Below, piece after piece: positions 1 to 9,334 of a stretch of DNA of 64,000 nucleotides. The notes under the pieces were generated by a model. That model had not been told where the DNA came from. It searched no databases and saw nothing but the letters and a program-made list of their open reading frames with translations. The DNA is from Metellina segmentata (lineage: Eukaryota > Arthropoda > Arachnida > Araneae > Tetragnathidae). Location of the stretch: NCBI GenBank assembly GCA_947359465.1, contig OX375881.1, forward strand, positions 116,060,738 to 116,124,737. Direction: 5' to 3'. How positions within the stretch are numbered: position 1 is the first letter of the stretch; every line of letters begins with the position of its first letter. Made by a program: the position numbers and the translations under genes.

Positions 1-14
1 GAGCAAACATTTTT

Positions 15-1735
15 GTGGAAATGACCCAAAAACTCGAAGCTCTACTTCAAATTTTAATTAAATATAATATCACACTAAGTCCGGAAAAATGTGTCTTTTT
101 TAAACAATCCATTGATTATTTAGGTTTTCATGTGTCACATCAAACCATTACCCCTGTCGAATCCAACATAGCTAAAATTACAAAATTTGCCACTCCAAAA
201 AATGTCAGACAGGTTAAGAAATTCTTGGGGTTATGCGGATTTTATAGGAACCTCATTCCTAATTATGCTCAATTAACTTCCATTTTTAATCAACTTACCA
301 TCAAAAACAGTCGTTTTAAATGGACTGAAATACAAGATCAAGCTTTTCAAGATTTACAGAAAATCTTTTTCTCTACGCCATTCGTCAAACTTCCTAATTG
401 GGATAAATCGTTTGTTTTGAACACAAATGCTAGTAAAGAGGGTATTTCAGCAGTTCTATTGCAAGAATACAGTGGTACATTACATCCCGTATCATATTTC
501 AGCAAATCGCTTTCAATTTCCGAAAAGAACTATCCAGCCATTAAGCTTGAACTCTTTGCAATTTATAAGGGAATTACTGCCTTCAAAACATACCTTTACA
601 ATAGGAAATTCGTGATTCTCAGTGATAGTAAACCTTTGATGCATTACCGGAAAACTAGTTCTCCGGCCGATATCATAACACGTTGGTTGTTGGCAATTAG
701 TGAATACACATTTGAGTTTGTTCACATTCCTGGCACTTTAAATATTCTGGCCGATTACTTGTCACGAAGTTCTGATCCCAATCTCAGAGAAAATGTCATA
801 CCAGTGACGAATGATAATCAATTAATTTTACCTTTCCAAGACTTCAATGAAACAAAAGAGATAAACAACATTACACTTGCGAGTGAAAAGAAATATCTCA
901 TGACACATGGATCAGAGAGCAAATGGAAGATGATTATACGAAAAATGTTATTAACCAGATAAAAGATTTATCACAGGCTAATTATTTTAAGGAAAGAGGT
1001 TACTTTCTATCACCGTTAGGGCTGTTGGTATATTCTCCTAATAAACACATTTTACATGCTAACATTGTTGTTCCTAAAACATTAAGGGCCAAAATTTTAA
1101 AAATTTGCCATATTTCGCATGCTGGTATTCAAAAGACATATGAGTTGGTAAGCAGAAAATATTTTTGGACAGGAATGCACACTGACACTCGAAATTATGT
1201 TTTGTCATGTGACATATGCATTCGACATAAAAGTTACACTGCCAAAAAGGCTCCATTACAAGACATGTCACTAGTAGAGCGTCCTGGATTATTTGTGTCC
1301 ATGGACATAGTTGGACCCCTAGGAAATGCTGAACATGTTTTAGACCTTTATAGATCATTTTTCCAAGCATGTGGCATTATATCCTTTGAAGAGTATCACC
1401 ACTGAGGCGGTTACCAAGCATTTATTACATTACATTGCTCATTATGGTAGGATGTCTCAAATTCTTACTGATTTGGGAACGCAATTTACATCCGAGGTTT
1501 TTGAACTAATTAATCAGATTTTGGGTGTGAAATTAATTCACAGTTCATCAGGGCACCCCCAATGTAATGGAGTATCGGAGATAATTCATTCCTCCTTAAA
1601 AACTTCCATTAACACTTTAAGAGAAAAAGATGTATCTTTGGAAAATGCTCTAATTATATACACCAGTCATTATACAATGGATCTGTTCATGCCACTACAG
1701 GTTTTACACCAAATCATTTACACCTACCTTTCGAA
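15..1735 (+). pseudogene. Ty3/Gypsy pol fragment (RT tail, RNase H, integrase)
   Basis: Remnant of an LTR-retrotransposon polyprotein that begins before the window. The first frame (to 962) shows the end of the reverse transcriptase, with the FLGLCGFYRNLIPNY connection typical of Gypsy elements, then an RNase H domain ending in the conserved HIPGTLNILADYLSR stretch. A second frame (923-1405) carries the integrase zinc-binding domain, with the CDICIRH cysteines, and the start of the catalytic core (SMDIVGPLG). A third frame (1371 to about 1735) holds LTDLGTQFTSEVF and the HPQCNGVSE block, where N-G-x-x-E is the third catalytic position. At least two frameshifts separate these pieces and no LTR is in view. 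The frame stops near 1740 where LINE sequence takes over, so the LINE probably inserted here. The family call is firm; clade is not resolved. Confidence 0.85.
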
Positions 1736-1740
1736 GTTCT

Positions 1741-2930
1741 ACAAAAAAATTACTGAGGAGCTGGATAATAAGAGCAGTGTAGATATCATGTACATATATT
1801 TTCAAAAGGCTTCTGATAAAGTACCTCATGAGGCATTACTGTTTAAATCGGAAAGGCTTGGGAGGCAGGGGAAAACATTGATATGGATAAAGAATTGGTT
1901 ATTGGGTAGAAAGCAGAGAGTGCAGGTAAAAGGAAATTATTCACAGTGGACAGAAGTTATAAGTGGGGTGCCTCAGGGATCAGTTTTGGGACCAATTTTA
2001 TTTATAATTTTCATAGATGATATAGGTCAGGGGATTAAGAATAGAATCAGTATATTTGCAGATGACTTAAAAATATGGAGGACAGTGGATACCAAATTAC
2101 AGATAGAGAATTTACAAGGGGATTTTGATAAGATATCCGAATGGGCTGTAAAATAGGGTATGTCATTTAATGTAGGTATATGTCAAGTTCTGCATATGGG
2201 TTACATGAACAGTGGAGTCGAAAACTGTCTGCAGGGAGTAAAGGTAAAGGAGGGAGAAACAGTCAAGGATCTTGGGGTGATAATACACAGGGATTTTAAA
2301 ATGGGTCACCAATGTTCAGCTGCGGGTAAAAAGGCTAACAGGTTATTGGGGTATATTAAAAAGACTGTAACTTCAAGGGATAATAATATAATCTTGCCGT
2401 TATATAAGGGCTTAGTAAGACCACATCTAGAATATGCTGTACAATTCTGGGCTCCATATATGAGAAAGGATATAAACATAATTGAAAGGGTTCAGCTCAG
2501 AGCTACAAAAATAATAAAGAGGATAGCAAATCCAGACTATAATGAACCTTTAAATAAGCTAAACATGTATACACTGGAAAGAAGAAGAAGGAGGGGGGGG
2601 ATTTGATTCAGCTTTTCAAGTTGGTAAAACAAGGGGACACAGAGGGTATAAATTTCAATAGGGATAACAGAACAAGGGGCCATGGGTATAAATTGAATAA
2701 GACACATTTTAATCGGGATTTAAGGAAAAACTACTACTTTAATAGGGTAATAGACAATTGGAACGCGTTACCAGAAAATATAGTTAATTCAAAGGGAGTG
2801 TACGAATTTAAGATACAATTGGATAGTCAGTGGGAATTGGGGAATTCATAAACAAAGGACCAGCCTTGTTGGGCTTGAGCCTGTACAACACGTATTTTTT
2901 CTCGGTTAATCTTATTTAAAAAATTTGAAA
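1741..2930 (+). pseudogene. 5'-truncated CR1/Jockey-like LINE reverse transcriptase
   Basis: Non-LTR retrotransposon reverse transcriptase. The frame opens inside the RT domain (FQKASDKVPHEALL), carries SGVPQGSVLGPILF and the catalytic FADDLK motif, and continues through the thumb region to the conserved C-terminal VIDNWNALP block ending at 2851. There is an in-frame TAG at 2154-2156 where relatives usually have tryptophan, and a frameshift in the poly-G run near 2590-2599. A poly-A-like run near 2930 marks the likely 3' end. Missing endonuclease and ORF1 are as expected for a 5'-truncated copy. It sits directly against Gypsy integrase sequence without a clear boundary motif. Confidence 0.85.
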
Positions 2931-4190
2931 AAAAAAAAATAGATGGCTGCATCAGTACAATTTTTAGCCTGAATTTTCAGAGCAGTGGGCCATTTCGTTT
3001 TTTGGTTGTAACTTGTGTTTTAGAAAATGCAATGTAAAAAGTCTTAAGTTATTGCTGTAAAAGTACATTCAAGACAGTTTTTCAAGTGGAATTTCAGCAT
3101 TACATTCTTTAGTGGCATTAATAAGTTAAGTCCAAAAAAAAGTTTTGTTTCCCAATTTCAATAATAAAATCTTTTTTTACAAGTTAGGCTTATGTTGGTA
3201 GATGGGGCACATTCGAACACCATATATGGAGGCATATTTGAACAGTTCAAAAGTGCCCCCTCTCAATTTGTGAATGTGATGATGAAATACCAATTAATGG
3301 ATGCCCAACACCGAATACGCTACTAGTGCATGCATGTGCACGTGATCTGGGGTGTTTCCGATTCGAGAAGTTGGAGTCAAAATATTCTTTATTTTTCTTC
3401 TCAGGGACCGCTGGTCGCTGTGGTCGAGTTCGATGCTGGAGTTATGGAATTGATAATCGCTTAATTTTCAGTGAGTGTCCAAAGGTCCTCATCTGGGTGT
3501 CGGGTCAGTTACAAGAACTCGAGAACGACTTTGAGGAATGGGTCGATTTCGTTGATCGGTCCAAAGAGGAATGATTACATAAGTACTCTATGAAATCTAA
3601 CAGGGGAAGATCTGAAGATTTCCGTGGCTCGAAGAACAGCAAAGTTGGACTAGCGATGCACGCGATCCAAAGGGCATCGTCAATTATCGACACCATTAAA
3701 GTGCGAAGACAAATCGAAGGTCGGAACACTTTGCGCCCTCATCTCGATTTCGGATGAAGACGCGTTCATTTTATGTTAAACGACTAAGAAATTGTAGTTT
3801 TGGGGTGATGTCAGAGTATCAGAGAGCTGTATAATCTCTCTGATTAAAACGGGGCGAGAAGGTCATAGTTTTTGGGGTGGGAAAATCGCCGCGAACCCAA
3901 GGAGTAGCTTCTTTCTAACTGCAAAAAAAGGGGGTTTCCTTAGCAGAGAAACCCAGTTCCTTTGTCCTCTTTTCGGGATCGCTAAAAACGAAGGTCGCCC
4001 CAATGCGAGGGGAAAATTAACGCCAGTAAATTACATATAGCACGCGGGAGAAGGACAACCGGGGTTATTCCTTTATTCCAACGGAATGTTCAAAAACCTC
4101 AGGAAGAAGAGAGCCAAATCACGCCAACATCTTCCGGTAATTAAGAAGTGTCGCGGTTGAGGGTTATGGTGGGGTGGGTTTGATCTTCTA
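2931..4190. other. Unannotated stretch left of the nested elements
   Basis: I see no recognisable gene here. A short open frame at 3326-3574 has no family signature. A tttttcttctcag run near 3394 resembles a splice acceptor, so a lost or non-conserved exon is possible but unsupported. Confidence 0.4.
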
Positions 4191-4280
4191 ACGGCCGTAT
4201 TCACAAGTCCGAGTTAACTCGAGGATCAACGATAATCCGCGAGTTATCGAAAAAACCGTATTCACAAGTCCTGATCCGTG
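4191..4280 (+). repeat. Left TIR of outer element
   Basis: Pairs imperfectly with 31297-31385. It contains GAGTTAACTCGAGGATCAAC and a second internal CCGTATTCACAAGTC copy, so the terminal motif is repeated within the TIR. Confidence 0.65.
4275..4280 (+). repeat. E2 target-site duplication, left copy
   Basis: TCCGTG immediately before the E2 left end; repeated at 29417-29422 after the right end. Confidence 0.9.
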
Positions 4281-4507
4281 AGTAGTAGGAAAGTGAGAGT
4301 TCAGAAACAGAGGAGCGAGGATCGTGAGAGATATGAGGATCACTGATAAGAGTGGTGAGAGTTCTGAAACACGAAATCGGAGGATCGCCTAGGAGGATCG
4401 GAGGATCATTTTGAGGAAAACGAGATAACCGATAGAATAAGACATGATTTGGGGGAATTGTGGGTAGCTTATTGATAAGGACTTAGTGCAGAGTCTTGGT
4501 ATTGACA
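4281..4507 (+). repeat. E2 left TIR (227 bp)
   Basis: Matches 29190-29416 in inverted orientation over 227 bp; I found one mismatch by eye (a GATGAT/GAGGAT difference). It is rich in GGATC and GTGAGAG repeats and contains no gene. Confidence 0.92.
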
Positions 4508-5060
4508 TGTATACTTAACATAAGAGGAATTTGCATAAATAAGACAATGACAGTACAATTATTTAATTATTTAAGATTCTTTTTAGTTTATTCGAATTTG
4601 GTTACAAATCTTACTTTAATTTTTCTTTTTGTTATTTTTTTCCATAAAATTTTAGATAAAGATCCATAAGGGAGTATTACAGTTCTCTTTGACATTGTCA
4701 TCTTCTTTTGGCAAAACTCACACTTCAATATCTGAAACAAATTTTTCAAAATGGTTACATCGTAGTAAACGTATTAGGACATAGTCACTTTAGATTGAAA
4801 TAGAACAATTCTAGCATCAATATAAACTTTTTACTAACTGTTATTAGAATTTCCAAATACCTCTTTTGTTAGTATTCCAAACTATTAAATCTGTTAAGGA
4901 TATTTGCCAAGGGTTCCAATCCTTGTTACCGAAACATGCGTGACAGAGCCTAATACAAACAGGAATTTCAAAGAGTTGTTTGACAGGATATCGGACGCTT
5001 CCTTGAAATGTTTCATCCCCCCCACCCACCCTTTTTAAATTAACCTTTTACGGCTTTTAT
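4508..5060. other. E2 left internal non-coding DNA
   Basis: AT-rich DNA between the E2 TIR and the 3' end of its polymerase gene. I see no conserved gene; short frames here lack any family signature. Confidence 0.5.
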
Positions 5061-5388
5061 TTATTCTAAAATACTACTACAATTTCCATAAGCTAATGTT
5101 GAAATTTTATCATCTAAAACATATCTTTTATCATCATATGGGTTTAATCCAATTTTCCTTTCTATTACGGTGAATAACTTATGGTTTTTACTTGATATTT
5201 TTTTGGCATCTACCCTAATTTGATCTTCATTGAAGAGGCAAGTTTTGTAATTATCATGCTTTAACTTGCGTTTCACAACACTTTTTGCAACGCCTTTTGC
5301 TGTTTTTTTCTGACTTTCTTGAGTCAACAGACTATACATTTTTGATCTTAATCCAACAAACTCAATAGCTGGAACACCACAAAGTTCA
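5061..5388 (-). pseudogene. E2 PolB, C-terminal piece cut off by E1
   Basis: The minus frame runs from the E1 insertion point into a segment matching the C-terminus of the E1 polymerase: a GLRSKMY block near its start, then KNHKLFTVIERK, YDDKRYVLDD and a final GNCSSILE before the stop at 5061. The corresponding E1 segment is at 14567-14880 (GLRSKMYAY, KNHNLYTI, DSKRYVLEDG). It is the missing end of the polymerase frame that breaks off at 20928. The insertion and flanking TCTCTC duplication explain the split exactly. Confidence 0.9.
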
Positions 5389-5394
5389 TCTCTC
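5389..5394 (+). repeat. E1 target-site duplication, left copy
   Basis: TCTCTC directly before the AGTAGAGG left end of E1; repeated at 20922-20927. Confidence 0.93.
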
Positions 5395-5773
5395 AGTAGA
5401 GGAAAAATGCGGGTTCAAAAACAGCGGTGGAGAAGGTGGAGAAATCGAGTTGAGTTGAGTTGTACCGGAAGTGACGTCACAGGAAGTGATGCAATAACAG
5501 GAAGTTGAGTTGAGTTGTTTTCTCCTGCTGACGGAAGTGACGTCATAACCGGAAGTTGAGTTGAGTTATTTCCTCCTGCTGCCGGAAGTGACGTCGTGAC
5601 GAGTTGAGTTGTTAGTTTCGGTTTCTCGGCGAGTTGAGTTGTTGGTTTCGGTTTCTTATCGAGTGGAGTTGAGTTGTTAGTTTCGGATTCTCGGATTTTG
5701 AGGTTTTTTAAAGGTTTTTAACCGAGACTTTAGCTTTTTTGGAATGGCAACACTGACAGAGACTTGGATGTGG

Positions 5774-6033
5774 GTGGTGGAGTATGACGTCATCACCTCG
5801 GTGGTGGAGCAATGGAGTTGACTTGTTTTACATACATTATGACTGGTGGCGCCATCTACTGATGAGATTGAGAAATAATTGATATTTTACAGAAAATGTT
5901 AATGTGGTGGAGCATGACGTCATCAACTCGGTGGTGGAGCAATATAATTTGCTTGTTTTACATACATGATGACTAGTATCGCCATCTACTGAGGAGATTG
6001 AGAAGTAAATGATTTTTTTTTTTCAGGAAATGT
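5774..6033 (+). repeat. 130-bp direct repeat, two copies, in left TIR
   Basis: GTGGTGGAGTATGACGTCAT at 5774 recurs as GTGGTGGAGCATGACGTCAT at 5904. The similarity continues through GTTTTACATACAT and CGCCATCTACTGA. Each copy carries one CRE palindrome. Confidence 0.85.
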
Positions 6034-6077
6034 ACAATTATTCTTTATTTAAGTGTAGAAAAAAAAAAGTTCTTCAA

Positions 6078-6153
6078 CTTGGAATCGAACTCGCTGCAAA
6101 AGTATTCCCGGCTGCCCGTTTTGAAACGCTTTTAACCGTTCGGCCGGGAATAC
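6078..6153 (-). other. tRNA-like A/B-box hairpin in left TIR
   Basis: On the minus strand an 11-bp perfect stem GTATTCCCGGC/GCCGGGAATAC (6143-6153 with 6102-6112) encloses a tRNA D-arm-like CGGCCGAACGGTTAAAAGCG (A-box-like). It is followed by GAGTTCGATTCC, close to the B-box consensus. The T-stem does not pair, so this is not a normal tRNA gene. It could be a decayed tRNA, a Pol III promoter or a structural element. Confidence 0.5.
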
Positions 6154-6262
6154 CTAGTATCATCCTCTGCAATTAAGAGAGACTATGCTGAAGCATAAGA
6201 CCACTGTGAGTTTCGGTTCAAGTTTTTGTCTGTATTTCAGACATAGAAAGGGGAATGTGCTG

Positions 6263-6375
6263 GAGAATGACATCATTCGAACGTGTTGAAACGTGATATC
6301 AAACACGTGGTGGGGAGGGAGAATAACGTCTTTCGAACGTGTTGAAACGTGAAATCAAACACGCGTGGAATGACG
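6263..6375 (+). repeat. 56-bp direct repeat, two copies, in left TIR
   Basis: TTCGAACGTGTTGAAACGTG followed by ATATCAAACACG or AAATCAAACACG occurs at 6276 and 6332. The half-sites CGTGTTGAAACGTG and AACACG give the block an inverted-repeat look. Confidence 0.8.
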
Positions 6376-6674
6376 TCACTCGACAGTAGAGTTGTTTGAC
6401 TTCTACTTCGAGTAGAGTTGAGTTGTAAGTTTCTGACATTAAAACGTGAATGTGGGAAAGAAAAGTTTTACGACCGAATCTGGCAATGGTATGTATTAAG
6501 GTTATTTGTGGGCTAGCAGGATGGCAACACCTGTACCCAATCTAACAGGTTTGAGCAGTAAGCTTCTTTTGACTGCAAAATACCCCAGAGGAGGACGTGT
6601 CGCTGAGCTCTTGGATAATCACTTACATCTTCAAACGCGTTCATTCCTGTTTCTTAGTGCTGTGAGTGGAAAAC

Positions 6675-7613
6675 ATGAAGCGATCATTTAATTTTGGTTA
6701 TTATCCTATAACGGATAAAAAAGTGAAATTGCATTCTGTTGCCGATGTATCTCAAGTATCTGTTTCATCAATGGATGAACTAGGACCCAATCATTTCCAT
6801 TTGGGTGACAGCAAATTTGCTGTTGTTTCGTGCTTCAAGGGAATTCTCCGAGTCCATTTTCGTCATTACTACAGTGATGAGCACGGAATGTTACAGCCTT
6901 CAAGAGAGGGAGTATCTTTACTTCCTAAAGTCTGGAAATCCTTCTATGAAGCAATTCCTAGCTTTCGCTCAAAGAACGGTGGTGATGTTATTATTGTTTC
7001 AAGAAGCCTTTTACTCTCCAAAGAAACCCGTGGAAACGGGAAATGTGTATGTTTCCAACAACTATTTCAAAAGAAAGACTGCGCTTTTCAACTCACTCCG
7101 ACACGCATTCTTCTCTCTGTGAAACAATTGGATCGACTGGAAGCCGTTTCTGAAGAAATTACAAAATCCGTTCAAGCAGGTTTGCTCAATCAATCCCTTG
7201 ACTATTTTGTGAAGGAAGAATTTGAGAAACGTGGTGCAGTAGGTGGTATGGAATACGACGGTGATCCAGATAATCCTTACAAAGTGAACGAACTTACAGA
7301 AAGAGTGGCTAAACATCTTAAAGTGCTCGTTTCGGAAAATATCGAGAAACTAATGAACTGTTTTGGATGTGAAAACAACTTTGAAAATCAATTGGGTCAT
7401 GATTGTATGTCTATGACTTGTATCGAACGTTTTGATCAGTATTTTCATAATGCTTTGTATGAAATCGACTGGAAACGATTCGGAGAAATGTTATCATCGG
7501 AGTATGTATCTTTTAAGTATTTATTCTTTAATTTTGATGTTCTACCTTTGATAAATGCTGAATCTGTGTATGAACAAGTACGAGAACTTTATGTGACTGA
7601 TGAGTCGTGGTAA
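6675..7613 (+). CDS. PC4-like single-stranded-DNA-binding protein, left TIR copy
   Basis: Predicted 312-residue protein; start chosen at the ATG at 6675 (MKRSFNFGYYP) because the in-frame codon upstream is GTG. Residues about 40-95 match the layout of the PC4/p15 transcription-coactivator fold: FHLGDSKF, then CFKGILRVHFRHYYSDEHG, then a P-x-R-x-G-V-S-L turn and a tryptophan. A weaker repeat (FQLTPTRILLSVKQLDRL) follows near residue 135. PC4 proteins bind single-stranded DNA and act in transcription and replication; a role at the protein-primed ends of the element is an inference. All but the last ~45 residues lie inside the TIR, so the gene is present twice. The C-terminus differs from the right copy (ELYVTDESW here). 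Confidence 0.7.
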   Translation: MKRSFNFGYYPITDKKVKLHSVADVSQVSVSSMDELGPNHFHLGDSKFAVVSCFKGILRVHFRHYYSDEHGMLQPSREGVSLLPKVWKSFYEAIPSFRSKNGGDVIIVSRSLLLSKETRGNGKCVCFQQLFQKKDCAFQLTPTRILLSVKQLDRLEAVSEEITKSVQAGLLNQSLDYFVKEEFEKRGAVGGMEYDGDPDNPYKVNELTERVAKHLKVLVSENIEKLMNCFGCENNFENQLGHDCMSMTCIERFDQYFHNALYEIDWKRFGEMLSSEYVSFKYLFFNFDVLPLINAESVYEQVRELYVTDESW

Positions 7614-7865
7614 AGGAAAAACAAATGTTTGTAAATGCTAAATGAGAAAAATAAATAAATATATATTTTTTATTTTATCAGAGAAAAGTCTTATGTTTTA
7701 TTAGTTTATTACTCTTTCTTTTTGTGTGAGTATATAGTATAAAGTGTTCAATGTATAAAAAACGTCACATAGAAAAAGAAACATAAATCTGTGAAAACAA
7801 GTTTATTGAAGCAAATATATGTATACAAATGTTTATTCTCTTAGATGCTTCCATGAAGAAGTACA

Positions 7866-8171
7866 TTACTTGAATAGATCCTCAATTTTAAGTCTGTTTT
7901 CTTCTTCAAAGACTTTCGTTAAATTGGCTAATGTTGTATGACGTTTCAGCTGTTTTGGAGAATGAATGGTAATCTTTCTCTTTCCAGGTAGATGTAATTC
8001 CATTGTATCGTTACACATATTTAAGGAGTAATCGCCTGTGATATTCATTCCATCACTATCACAAATTTTTATGTAACCTGTATCGAGTACCATTGTAAAT
8101 CCAAATATAAATGCTGACAATCCAATGAAAATAAGAACTGAATGAACTCTGATTTTCCAGTTAGGTTCCAT
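7866..8171 (-). CDS. Small single-pass membrane protein
   Basis: 101 residues, ATG at 8171. One clear hydrophobic segment at about residues 10-30 (VHSVLIFIGLSAFIFGFTMV) follows a short basic N-terminus, suggesting a signal anchor. The rest is hydrophilic with two possible N-glycosylation sequons (NIT, NDT) and two cysteines. It is the last gene of the minus-strand block and converges with the PC4-like gene at 7613. I do not recognise a family. Roles in virion membrane interaction or host-cell entry are possible but unsupported. Confidence 0.6.
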   Translation of the reverse strand: MEPNWKIRVHSVLIFIGLSAFIFGFTMVLDTGYIKICDSDGMNITGDYSLNMCNDTMELHLPGKRKITIHSPKQLKRHTTLANLTKVFEEENRLKIEDLFK

Positions 8172-8313
8172 TGCGTGAAGCGTGGTAGGGATCTAGATTC
8201 TATACAATATATCTATAAATATATATAAATACTTGAAATTTAAAAATAAAAACCACAGTTAATAACTGCTTTATTATTTTATTATTTTTTTTTGTGGATG
8301 TATAACTGAGGTT

Positions 8314-8964
8314 TTACAAAGGAATCCAATGACAATTTCGTTTAGGCTTTCGTGTATTCTGAATATCTGACGATCTCTTTTTTATAGAATATACAAGTTG
8401 TTGTTTCACTGCAAATTTATTTTTTACAAAAGACATGGGTAAGTTTATTTCTTTAAGGGCTTCTACAAACTGCTCTTGCCCATTTACGTACTGATCTGTC
8501 TTTCTTCTTCGCACTAAATGGTCTATCAGATCAACAATATTAGTTCTTTTCACTAGGTTTCCCTTATGGATGAATTCACCATTAGTGTTCCAAGAAACAA
8601 CCTCCTTATTGTTTTTTAAATAAAGAATAATATTTCTAGTTAATCCAATTAAATTCTTTGGAACGGTATCCAGCATCAGCTCTTCAACATTTTTTGCGCT
8701 TTCTTTCTTGGTAGAAGTATCTGTTTCAAATTCATTATTAGCTGTATGCTCTTTATCAAGACTTAGAGATGGAGGATTCTGCACATTTACATTTATTCTC
8801 TTTTGTAATACTTGATTGTACAACTTAATTTTTGTATCATTATCCATTTTGTTTAGTAAAATGGTTTTCATTTCACGATCTAATTCACTTAACTGTTCGT
8901 CTGACGGCATATGTCTTGCTAACCTCTCCTCCGGTACAAGAATCATTTTCTTTGCATATTCCAT
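8314..8964 (-). CDS. Conserved Maverick protein of unknown function
   Basis: 216 residues, ATG at 8964, mostly helical and charged. The N-terminus (MILVPEERLARH), a central VPKNL block, the SWNTNGEFIHKG segment and the NIVDLIDHLVRRRK stretch resemble a protein often seen beside capsid genes in arthropod Mavericks, as far as I remember. The C-terminus is basic (KKRSSD, RKPKRN). It lies 8 nt downstream of the small virion-type gene at 8973, so it is probably co-expressed with the structural genes. A virion or assembly role is inference only. Confidence 0.65.
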   Translation of the reverse strand: MEYAKKMILVPEERLARHMPSDEQLSELDREMKTILLNKMDNDTKIKLYNQVLQKRINVNVQNPPSLSLDKEHTANNEFETDTSTKKESAKNVEELMLDTVPKNLIGLTRNIILYLKNNKEVVSWNTNGEFIHKGNLVKRTNIVDLIDHLVRRRKTDQYVNGQEQFVEALKEINLPMSFVKNKFAVKQQLVYSIKKRSSDIQNTRKPKRNCHWIPL

Positions 8965-8972
8965 TTTTTTTT

Positions 8973-9296
8973 TTACTTACGAAGTAAAGTAGTCAAGACA
9001 CTTAGTGCGGCGGGTATTAATATATTTAAAAAACCTCCCTTTTGAACTAATATTTTTCGCTTTTTAATTAGAGACACTTTTTTATCTGCTAAATCCCTAA
9101 GGGTGTGCTTGTGACGAGAAAGCTTTTCCTTCTGATAATCTGTTAAAGGAACATTTCCTTTTAAAGTGTTCAAACAACATTCAGCTATGCAGTGGATACT
9201 GGATTTTGGAAGTTTTTTTAGAAGATCTTTTCGACAGTGTTTAGGGCAAACAGTGATAAGTCTCAACCGCTGCACGTCTTCCGTTGTTAAAGTCAT
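8973..9296 (-). CDS. Small amphipathic virion-type protein (pX-like)
   Basis: 107 residues from the ATG at 9296; the in-frame codon three positions earlier is GTG. It has a cysteine-containing helical N-terminal half, a PLTDYQKEKLSRHKHTLRDL segment, a basic KKRKILVQKGGF stretch and a hydrophobic C-terminal helix (LIPAALSVLTTLL). The KGGF junction resembles adenain-type cleavage sites that release an amphipathic tail in adenovirus minor proteins. Small proteins of this pattern recur in Mavericks and adintoviruses. The proposed role is virion core or membrane disruption, by analogy. Confidence 0.6.
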   Translation of the reverse strand: MTLTTEDVQRLRLITVCPKHCRKDLLKKLPKSSIHCIAECCLNTLKGNVPLTDYQKEKLSRHKHTLRDLADKKVSLIKKRKILVQKGGFLNILIPAALSVLTTLLRK

Positions 9297-9334
9297 GATG
9301 AACACTGAGAAACCTATCTTGGTTACGCTTCAAT

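Larger units (their letters stand above)
5464..6378 (+). promoter_or_regulatory. CRE/ATF site array with ETS composites, left TIR
   Basis: Perfect TGACGTCA palindromes lie at 5472-5479, 5538-5545, 5785-5792, 5915-5922 and 6371-6378, with a one-base variant at 5589-5596. The first three sites of the row (5472, 5538, 5589) are preceded by CGGAAG, giving CGGAAGTGACGTC, a composite of ETS and CRE/ATF consensus. A random kilobase is expected to hold far less than one such octamer. The cluster lies upstream of the PC4-like gene at 6675, so a promoter or enhancer role is the natural inference. Confidence 0.6.
5395..7480 (+). repeat. E1 left TIR (~2.1 kb)
   Basis: Near-identical inverted copy of 18838-20921, with only scattered substitutions and single-base indels noticed by eye. 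It contains the terminal GAGTTGAGTTG-rich zone, the CRE/ETS cluster, a 130-bp direct repeat, a 56-bp direct repeat, a tRNA-like hairpin and most of the PC4-like gene. Identity falls sharply at 7481, inside that gene. Confidence 0.93.

Noticed and set aside
3326..3729. Possible host exon
   Set aside because: Short frames on both strands and one splice-acceptor-like string are not enough. No conserved motif.
6078..6153. Functional tRNA gene
   Set aside because: A and B boxes are suggestive, but T-arm and acceptor stems do not pair.
6506..6691. Open frame upstream of the PC4-like gene, repeated at 19627-19812
   Set aside because: It is conserved only because the whole TIR is duplicated. It has no motif and overlaps the start of the real gene.
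6805..7316. Other open frames across the PC4-like gene, on both strands
   Set aside because: Frame shadows of the PC4-like coding sequence; the same shadows appear in the right TIR.
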